Source: a virus. Taken from it: DNA of 20,046 nt. Both the position numbers and the translations under genes were made by a program. Of the stretch, positions 15,335 to 20,046 are shown piece after piece. The notes under the pieces were generated by a model that did not search any database, had not been told where the DNA came from, and was given only the letters and a program-made list of their open reading frames with translations. Location: IMG/VR virus record IMGVR_UViG_3300028892_000389, positions 1 through 20,046 of that record; one strand, written 5' to 3'. Numbering within the stretch: the stretch's first letter is position 1; the number at the start of each line of letters is the position of its first letter.

Positions 15335-15431
15335 GCAGGGAAGGTAAGCTGTAGATTGAAAGCTAGTTTAGTACATACTACTAGCAAATAATCCTAGATT
15401 TTGACTCTCCTCAGCGTTACCATTTCCCTAC
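15335..15431 (-). promoter_or_regulatory. Long imperfect RNA hairpin between two small genes
   Basis: On the minus strand, successive arms pair as GTAGGGAA/TTCCCTGC (one G-U), GGTAA/TTACC, GCTG/CAGC, TAG-G-ATT/AATCTA (bulged G) and GCTAGT/ACTAGC. That is about 29 base pairs in 97 nucleotides, with a large asymmetric loop (15397-15411). The 5' arm lies in the last codons of the 56-aa gene and the 3' arm ends just before the ribosome binding site of the 31-aa gene. It could be an RNase III processing site, a stability element or a translational control structure. There is no T-run for termination. Confidence 0.5.
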
Positions 15432-15587
15432 CATTCGATTTGGATTAATGATTAAAAACTGATAAACCCACCAACACTCGCCATTATTAGAGGCTTTTAA
15501 GGCACATTTACGTTCCCTACCTTTAATTGTAAGATTTCTATATTTAGGTATGAAAACTGCTTCCTTATATGTATAGGGTTTATGCAT
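15417..15587 (-). CDS. Small basic protein, 56 aa
   Basis: Read from the reverse strand: ATG at 15587 follows the Gp157-like stop codon directly (TAA-ATG), so translation is probably coupled. The product is basic and aromatic, with alternating hydrophobic residues suggestive of beta strands (KYRNLTIKGRERK, then ECWWVYQFLIINPN) and a Trp at the C-terminus. The family is not recognised. The end of the gene forms the 5' arm of the downstream hairpin. Confidence 0.55.
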   Translation of the reverse strand: MHKPYTYKEAVFIPKYRNLTIKGRERKCALKASNNGECWWVYQFLIINPNRMVGKW

Positions 15588-16079
15588 TTATTTTAATCCT
15601 CTAACGTATGCATTATTTGCAAGACGTACTCCAGGAATTGTAGTACCATCCTTGAGCTCTTGTAAAATACGTTTTTTATCTAACCTTTTAGTTATTACTT
15701 CTATCCAATATTCTCTTGGAATTGTCTCTTCATCTATAATATCTACTGCTCCTGATGATGTTGATATTTTAATAGGATTGAATACAGAATGCTTTGGTAA
15801 TTGTTTTACTTCAGCATATGTACCTACAACCAACATCTTGATTCGTTCTTGAGCTCTTTTCATTACAGCGGTATGGGTTTTCAATTTCTTGATTTGTTCT
15901 TCAAACATCTCAATTTCTTTTTCTGCCTCTTTATACATCCAGAAGATTCCATCTTCTTTTTGATGCATTTCTGTAAAAAGTTCATCGACTCTTTCCATAA
16001 GTTCTTCTTCATTGAATATCTCATAATCATTCTTTGCTAATACTAGTTCACGAGTAATTTCAACTAACGACTTGTTCAT
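15588..16079 (-). CDS. Siphovirus Gp157-family protein, 163 aa
   Basis: The layout matches the Sipho_Gp157 family: an N-terminal helical region, a long coiled coil with Glu-Glu-Gln-Ile-x-x-Leu (about residues 55-85), then a short beta-rich end with DIIDEETIPREYW, Asp-Lys-Lys and a Leu-Lys-Asp-Gly-Thr-x-Ile-Pro-Gly-Val motif. Family length is close to this. I chose ATG 16079: GGAGGT sits eight bases upstream, whereas the GTG at 16085 is only two bases from it. The start lies inside the end of the primase-helicase gene. Gp157 proteins are common beside phage recombination and ssDNA-binding genes, but their biochemical role is unclear. Confidence 0.85.
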   Translation of the reverse strand: MNKSLVEITRELVLAKNDYEIFNEEELMERVDELFTEMHQKEDGIFWMYKEAEKEIEMFEEQIKKLKTHTAVMKRAQERIKMLVVGTYAEVKQLPKHSVFNPIKISTSSGAVDIIDEETIPREYWIEVITKRLDKKRILQELKDGTTIPGVRLANNAYVRGLK

Positions 16080-17823
16080 AGGCACATACCTCCGTTCCAG
16101 TTATTCTTACATCTTCTACCCATAGCTTGACATTTAAGGTTTCACGCTCACGATTAGCTTCAGATTTAACATGTAATTGTGTTATTTGTCCATCTGCTCC
16201 TCTGATAGGATTAATAGATATTAGTTTATTTGCATTATATGCAATTCTAAACGAACCTTTAGCTGATGCTAAATTCATACCTTCATTGTATGCTTGTTTC
16301 GTTATCTCACTAACAGCAAATACAATGATGTTGTTTTGTACTGCTAGTTCCATTAATGCCTGCGATGCTTCTTCTACTTTCATATTATTATCTCTCTGTT
16401 TACTGCGAAGTAATCCCATATGGTCAACAACTACTATTTCAGGTTTAATAGGTAACATAGATATTCTCTTTTGTAATTCAGCTGGATAACAAGATCCATA
16501 ATCTACAGTTAACCATTCAAAACCCTTAGTAATTCCATTACGCATACGTTTATAATGTTCTGCAATTTCCTCTTCTGACCATCCATTTTCTATCATTACA
16601 AATCTAGACCATATTTGTCTAGGTGACATTTCCATTTCCATAAAGTATGTTGGTTTCTTCCAATGATTAACCCAATTCTGTAATAGCATTGTTTTCATTG
16701 CTTTAGGAGGAGCTTGTATAATAATTACTTCTCCAGGATATATAGGGAATTTTTGTCCATACATAGCACCTAAATCTAATGGTTGTTGATTTGTAGTATA
16801 GAATTCAGACATTATTTTATCCATATCTATAGCTGTCATTATTGATTGATTCTTTTTAGATTTATACAGTTTGCATGTATTCTTACACAATGAATCTTTA
16901 ATAGGATCATCGCAACCAAATCTATAACCAGCTCCATCATGACCTTCATAACAGTTGTTGATAATTGAATCCATCTCTTCTACAGTGAATGGTTTATCAG
17001 GTAAATCTACAGATAATCTCCAATGTTCTGCAAGGATTCTTACTATTTCTTCTGGGTATAACCATCTGAAATGTGCAACAACTCTTAATGCATATGCATG
17101 TCTATTACCGAATTTAGTACCTTCTAACATAGATTGTATACAAGGATAGTTCACAGAATCTGGAGCTCTACCTATTGATTTTGCAGCAGAAACATTTTCT
17201 TTATTAGTATGTTTAATTAAGACATCAAATACTGGTTCACATTCTAATTCTCTTGGTACTAATGATTGAGGTTTAGAAGCATATTCTAAAATATGATCTA
17301 TATGTTTATGAATCATTTCATCTGGAATATGAACTTTCCATTTACCACTTTTACCATTTCTAGTATTAAGTAGTCGAATTAATCTCGTCTTATCAGTTAC
17401 AGAAGGATCAGCATAATCATATATACCAGCAGATTTTAATGCAAACTTTACTTTGATATGAAGATTTTTGTCAGGCTTCCATCTAAATGCTGTTGCTGGA
17501 ATACCAACATGAAATCCAGTACCACTAAAGTATAGATTATATGGTATCTCTAAATCTTTTAATACAATAGTAAGACCGATAGTCTTTTGTCTTGCATTAT
17601 CTGGATTAGATCCATCTATATCTAGAATGAGTTCATCTGGCATGTACAATAATCCATCATATCCTGATAAAGAATTCTTCTTCTTTGTGTATTCTATCAC
17701 ATAATCATCGTAATCCCATAAAGACATAAATGTATCTTTACCCATATTCATCCAATCTGATACCTTTTCTTCTTGTACGAAATGATGTCTATTGTTTAAT
17801 CCAAATGCTAGTTCTTTAATCAT
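16060..17823 (-). CDS. AEP-type primase fused to DnaB/RecA-like helicase, 587 aa
   Basis: N-terminal half: archaeo-eukaryotic primase (AEP) signatures, LDID (Asp68, Asp70) as the metal-binding pair, then SGTGFH (His105) and a TRLIRLLNTRNGKSG stretch. A Cys cluster near residues 295-325 (CYEG, FGC, LCKNTCK) looks like a zinc-binding linker. C-terminal half: RecA-fold helicase with GEVIII followed by a P-loop APPKAMKT (about residue 370), Walker B EIVVVDH (about 463) and an IIVFAVSEI motif 3, where DnaB usually has Ser-Gln. Both P-loop glycines are replaced (Ala and Met), which is unusual but may be tolerated. Likely role: unwinding and priming at the phage fork. GGAG precedes the ATG, which overlaps the upstream stop (ATGA). 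Confidence 0.85.
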   Translation of the reverse strand: MIKELAFGLNNRHHFVQEEKVSDWMNMGKDTFMSLWDYDDYVIEYTKKKNSLSGYDGLLYMPDELILDIDGSNPDNARQKTIGLTIVLKDLEIPYNLYFSGTGFHVGIPATAFRWKPDKNLHIKVKFALKSAGIYDYADPSVTDKTRLIRLLNTRNGKSGKWKVHIPDEMIHKHIDHILEYASKPQSLVPRELECEPVFDVLIKHTNKENVSAAKSIGRAPDSVNYPCIQSMLEGTKFGNRHAYALRVVAHFRWLYPEEIVRILAEHWRLSVDLPDKPFTVEEMDSIINNCYEGHDGAGYRFGCDDPIKDSLCKNTCKLYKSKKNQSIMTAIDMDKIMSEFYTTNQQPLDLGAMYGQKFPIYPGEVIIIQAPPKAMKTMLLQNWVNHWKKPTYFMEMEMSPRQIWSRFVMIENGWSEEEIAEHYKRMRNGITKGFEWLTVDYGSCYPAELQKRISMLPIKPEIVVVDHMGLLRSKQRDNNMKVEEASQALMELAVQNNIIVFAVSEITKQAYNEGMNLASAKGSFRIAYNANKLISINPIRGADGQITQLHVKSEANRERETLNVKLWVEDVRITGTEVCAYEQVVS

Positions 17824-18149
17824 ATTGTTTCATCTCCAAAGCATTGATATGATGGCATTTCCTTTTTGATTGTTCTAGCTCTTTTATGACGTTGATGCCA
17901 TTGATTACCTCTGAGATATGGATATTCTTCTTGTAATTTACGTCTACATCTTGATATGGACTCATAACTAGGTAATGTTCCATGAGATAAAGCAGATAAT
18001 AAATCTCTTCCACTCATATTATCTAGGTCTTTTTCTCCTATATACATACCCCATATATTAGCCATTAATTTTTCATCATTATCTCTTATTGATGTCCAAT
18101 TAGTCAAGAGTTCTTTTACATTATCCATCATCTGAAATAGTTTTTCCAT
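17820..18149 (-). CDS. Conserved-type small helical phage protein, 109 aa
   Basis: ATG at 18149 has AAGGAG six bases upstream; the gene ends overlapping the primase-helicase start. The sequence is helical, with LPSYESISRCRRKLQEEYP in the middle. That Pro-x-x-x-Ser-Ile-x-Arg-x-Arg-(Arg/Lys)-Lys-Leu/Ile-Gln pattern is common in small phage proteins next to replication genes, and a basic C-terminal tail follows. No function has been assigned to that group as far as I know; a helper of the replication machinery is a guess from position. Confidence 0.7.
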   Translation of the reverse strand: MEKLFQMMDNVKELLTNWTSIRDNDEKLMANIWGMYIGEKDLDNMSGRDLLSALSHGTLPSYESISRCRRKLQEEYPYLRGNQWHQRHKRARTIKKEMPSYQCFGDETI

Positions 18150-18158
18150 TAGTTCTCC

Positions 18159-18380
18159 TTATTTACATTTAAAACATGTTTGTTGATACAAACCTCTTCT
18201 TGGAAAATCTTCATGATAATGAGTTGTTACTGTTTTTTTATATTCATTACGTGTCAACTCATAGGCTATATTACATATAGGACATAATTTAACAGAAAAA
18301 CTTTCCCTTTCATATATTAGCCTTTTACTTTTAGATACAGAATGAGTTATATTATACATTAATCCCCAATCATTTGTCAT
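18159..18380 (-). CDS. Small zinc-ribbon protein, 73 aa
   Basis: A CPIC pair near residue 33 and a CFKC pair near the C-terminus, separated by a His/Tyr/Arg-rich stretch, form a four-Cys zinc ribbon. I chose ATG 18380 because AAAAGGAGAAAAT directly precedes it; an earlier in-frame ATG would place the ribosome binding site inside the gene and the start inside the upstream hairpin. Zinc ribbons of this size in phage early operons are usually nucleic-acid or protein binding, but no specific role can be read here. The hairpin element at 18400-18469 ends 20 bases upstream. Confidence 0.72.
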   Translation of the reverse strand: MTNDWGLMYNITHSVSKSKRLIYERESFSVKLCPICNIAYELTRNEYKKTVTTHYHEDFPRRGLYQQTCFKCK

Positions 18381-18399
18381 ATTTTCTCCTTTTAAATTT

Positions 18400-18469
18400 A
18401 GGGGAGCCATGGGTTGGCATCCGACTGACTCCCCTTATTATCTCTTCCTAATGGAAGATTACCCAATTA
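18400..18469 (-). promoter_or_regulatory. Hairpin element 1 (TAATTGGG ... GGGGAG-CTCCCC) after the SSB-like gene
   Basis: On the minus strand, TAATTGGG begins at the stop codon of the SSB-like gene and is followed by AGGGGAG (18429-18435) pairing with CTCCCCT (18400-18406). An inner GCCA/TGGC hairpin lies inside. The CTCCCC arm is followed by TAAATTTAAAAGGAG, so it could pair either with GGGGAG or with the ribosome binding site of the zinc-ribbon gene, giving a possible translational switch. A related element occurs at 19921-19999. Confidence 0.5.
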
Positions 18470-19003
18470 GAATGGTAATTCAGCAGTTTCTTCTCTCATC
18501 TCTGTTTCAGGAGAAGCTACATGTACAGTAGTTGTTGTACTGTTTCCAGGTGTGTACTTAGCAAACCTAGTTTCTGCTCTCTTTTTCCAATATGCTACAT
18601 CATTATCAGTAAAAGTATCCATTGCATTAGAGAATTCAGCAGGAGCTACAGATGAATATGCACGAGTGTATTCGCCCTCTTTATAGAATAATATATTCAG
18701 TTTAGTACCAACCATTTGTTCTGCAGAATCATCTATCTTTACAACTTTATCTCCACCAGTACCCTCTAATACTTCAGTAATACCAGCATTAGCAAAACGA
18801 TAGACATTTCCTATTGCAAATTCTTCACCATCTTTACCTTTCTTAGCATAAATTCTAAGTGTAAAATTTTCAGGATAATGTTCAAATCCAAGTTCTAAGA
18901 ATTTAGATTCATTATAAGTACCATATTTTGCTGTACTTATAGTTAATTCATGCCAGCCTGTAGCCCAATCAGAGCCACCTTGTCTTACTGTTAATGTTCT
19001 CAT
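18467..19003 (-). CDS. SSB-like single-stranded DNA-binding protein, 178 aa
   Basis: The N-terminal about 120 residues read as alternating beta strands with aromatic residues, consistent with an OB-like fold, though I cannot place it in a named SSB family. The C-terminus is a flexible Thr/Ser/Glu-rich linker ending EETAELPF, which resembles the acidic (Asp/Glu)...Pro-Phe tip that SSB proteins use to recruit partners. It is translationally coupled to the Sak4-like ATPase upstream (TAATG, with AAGGAG 12 bases before the ATG); Sak4-type recombinases commonly pair with SSB genes. Inferred role: protects ssDNA and loads replication and recombination proteins. Hairpin element 1 starts at its stop. 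Confidence 0.65.
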   Translation of the reverse strand: MRTLTVRQGGSDWATGWHELTISTAKYGTYNESKFLELGFEHYPENFTLRIYAKKGKDGEEFAIGNVYRFANAGITEVLEGTGGDKVVKIDDSAEQMVGTKLNILFYKEGEYTRAYSSVAPAEFSNAMDTFTDNDVAYWKKRAETRFAKYTPGNSTTTTVHVASPETEMREETAELPF

Positions 19004-19806
19004 TATGCAGTTACTCCTTCACTTTTTTTAGTTTTTTTTTCTGTTTTAGTTTGTGTTTCAGGTGTAGTTATTAATGTCTTAAGAGCATATGTTTTACCAG
19101 ATCCTGGAGTTCCAATAACTAATATTTTAGAACCTTCAAATCCAGCTTCTCTTGAAACATTTAATACTAACTGATAATCTTGAGGAATTTCTCTATCAAG
19201 TAAACCAGTTCTATCCTTAGCATGATCATATTTCTCAGATCTTCCTGTTACCCATACATAACTAGCATTACCTTTTATATCAACATTAGTTTTTGTATAG
19301 AATACAAAATCAAACCATTTAGCTATATCTTCTTTGGTTGAACCATCAATATAAGGTAATATCTTATTTTGACCATCATCCATGGTTTGAAGTTTGCTAT
19401 GACAATTACATATTACTACGCCAGGTATTCGTGTTACAAATTCTAAACATCCATCAAGTTTACTCTTGAGTTTACCCCAATCTTGTAACATCATTTTACC
19501 AGTTTCTTTATTTACTAGACTTCTCATGAATTTTTTACTTAATTCTGAGAATGTATCTATTATTATAGCATCTATAGTAGGAGCACTTTCTCTTAAAAGA
19601 ATACTTTCTTGTTCTTCTTCAATTTTTAGCTCACCTATATGTTTTTCAACAACAGTTTTCTTCTTAGTATATAATTGTCCAATTACATGCTGGAATGAAT
19701 CCCATGTAGATGGACGAAGTACACTATATCCAAATAACTGCTGTATTACTTTTTCACTTCCAAGAGTTTGACTACCATGCTCTAGGTCGAAATACAGAGT
19801 TTTCAT
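19003..19806 (-). CDS. Sak4/RecA-like ATPase with C-terminal Walker A (apparent circular permutation), 267 aa
   Basis: The protein starts with MKTLYFDLEHGS, normally the strand after the P-loop in Sak4/AAA_24-type ATPases. It continues with Walker B IDAIIIDTFSE (Asp84), a LQDWGKLKSKL helix, the VVICNCHSK sensor strand, and a YVWVTGRSEKY...DRTGLLDREIP end region in the usual Sak4 order. Only then comes KILVIGTPGSGKT (Walker A, Gly232-Thr239), followed by a Lys/Thr-rich tail. So the first strand, P-loop and helix of the fold have moved from the N- to the C-terminus. The start is firm: AAGGAG precedes the ATG and an in-frame TAA lies directly before it, so there is no hidden N-terminal P-loop. 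The stop is coupled to the SSB-like gene. Likely role: ssDNA-annealing or recombinase ATPase. Confidence 0.82.
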   Translation of the reverse strand: MKTLYFDLEHGSQTLGSEKVIQQLFGYSVLRPSTWDSFQHVIGQLYTKKKTVVEKHIGELKIEEEQESILLRESAPTIDAIIIDTFSELSKKFMRSLVNKETGKMMLQDWGKLKSKLDGCLEFVTRIPGVVICNCHSKLQTMDDGQNKILPYIDGSTKEDIAKWFDFVFYTKTNVDIKGNASYVWVTGRSEKYDHAKDRTGLLDREIPQDYQLVLNVSREAGFEGSKILVIGTPGSGKTYALKTLITTPETQTKTEKKTKKSEGVTA

Positions 19807-19837
19807 TTACTTTCTCCTTGTTATTATTGACTATTTT

Positions 19838-19854
19838 ATGCTCGGGGAGAGCAT
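19838..19854 (-). promoter_or_regulatory. Leader hairpin ATGCTC-loop-GAGCAT with C-rich loop
   Basis: A perfect 6-base-pair stem with a five-base TCCCC loop on the minus strand, about 32 bases upstream of the ATPase start. The loop and its flank read CTCCCC, the same sequence as the 3' arm of element 2, so it could compete for or kiss with the GGGGAG arm. On the plus strand it is followed by CTTTCTTTT, so it could instead act as a weak plus-strand terminator. Confidence 0.35.
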
Positions 19855-19920
19855 CTTTCTTTTACTATTGCAGTATCTTAAATCTACAACTTTTCTATGT
19901 GATATACAACACAATTTTAA

Positions 19921-19999
19921 AGGGGAGTATCCATTTTTGTATCTCGGTTTCCATGGCTCCAATAACTCCCCCTTACCTCTTAGGCTAATTGCCCAATTA
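19921..19999 (-). promoter_or_regulatory. Hairpin element 2 (TAATTGGG ... GGGGAG-CTCCCC) upstream of the ATPase gene
   Basis: On the minus strand, TAATTGGG lies directly after a candidate gene stop. An AAGAGGTA stretch follows, then AGGGGGAGT (19965-19973), which pairs with ACTCCCCT (19921-19928); an inner CCAT/ATGG pair can form. The order and wording of motifs match element 1, including GGGGAGT-YA-T-GGA-GCCA. It sits in the 5' leader of the recombination genes, about 115 bases before the ATPase start. Confidence 0.5.
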
Positions 20000-20046
20000 T
20001 TATAGTTTACTCATCATCATTGTAGGAAAATTAAAACTAAAGTTAC
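20000..20046 (-). CDS. Possible C-terminal tail of the preceding minus-strand gene (partial)
   Basis: One minus-strand frame is open from the window edge to TAA at 20002-20000, ending PTMMMSKL. Its stop abuts TAATTGGG of element 2 just as the SSB-like stop overlaps the same motif in element 1, which favours this frame. A second frame is also open to the edge, ending at 20017, so the call is tentative. Too short to identify. Confidence 0.3.
   Translation of the reverse strand, partial: NFSFNFPTMMMSKL

Noticed and set aside
15335-15431. tRNA or tRNA-like gene in the structured gap
   Set aside because: No T-loop consensus, no cloverleaf spacing and no CCA end; the fold is one long hairpin.
16127-16489. 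120-residue forward open frame under the primase-helicase
   Set aside because: Antisense shadow of a clearly recognised gene with no start signal.
1-20046. CRISPR array, insertion sequence, integrase or attachment site
   Set aside because: No regularly spaced repeats, transposase or recombinase motifs, or paired att-like repeats were seen.

Overview
This window looks like part of the genome of a tailed double-stranded DNA phage (Caudoviricetes-like). It is AT-rich and tightly packed, with TAATG/ATGA start-stop overlaps and clear AGGAG-type ribosome binding sites. There are no rRNA, tRNA, CRISPR, integrase or transposase signals. The host cannot be read from the sequence. Two convergent transcription blocks meet at about 13308-13331.

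Plus-strand block (1-13331): probable late/virion genes. Three medium-sized, helix-rich proteins that I do not recognise are followed by two very large ones. The first large protein is split here into three overlapping reading frames (2940-4592, 4526-5269, 5206-9843). Restoring one base at each break gives a single protein of about 2,300 residues. Its inferred order is: helical/membrane-active N-terminal region; Glu/Pro/Ala-rich linkers; a small helical module; a GNAT acetyltransferase-like domain; an ADP-ribosyltransferase-like domain; and a long C-terminal region with an R-x-P ... DxDGD signature. That signature is the metal-binding double-psi beta-barrel motif of the multisubunit/YonO/RdRP/crAss-like RNA polymerase superfamily. 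The second large protein (1,162 aa) ends in hydrophobic segments. The pair looks like ejected virion proteins carrying a transcription enzyme and host-directed effector domains.

Minus-strand block (about 20046 down to 13308): probable early replication and recombination operon. In transcription order it encodes a Sak4/RecA-like ATPase whose Walker A P-loop is at the C-terminus (apparently circularly permuted), an SSB-like protein with an acidic LPF tail, a zinc-ribbon protein, a small helical protein, an AEP-primase/DnaB-like helicase fusion, and a Gp157-family protein. A run of small genes follows, including a DUF1599-like protein, a PD-(D/E)xK nuclease and a one-helix membrane protein. Several tiny genes (56, 31, 54 and 54 aa) are supported by ribosome binding sites and stop/start coupling.

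Non-coding structure: two related hairpin elements (18400-18469 and 19921-19999) each lie directly after a gene stop in the minus-strand operon and share TAATTGGG and GGGGAG...CTCCCC. A 97-nt, about 29-bp imperfect hairpin lies between the 56-aa and 31-aa genes. The points most worth following up are the permuted ATPase, the DxDGD polymerase fused to effector domains, and the paired hairpin elements.
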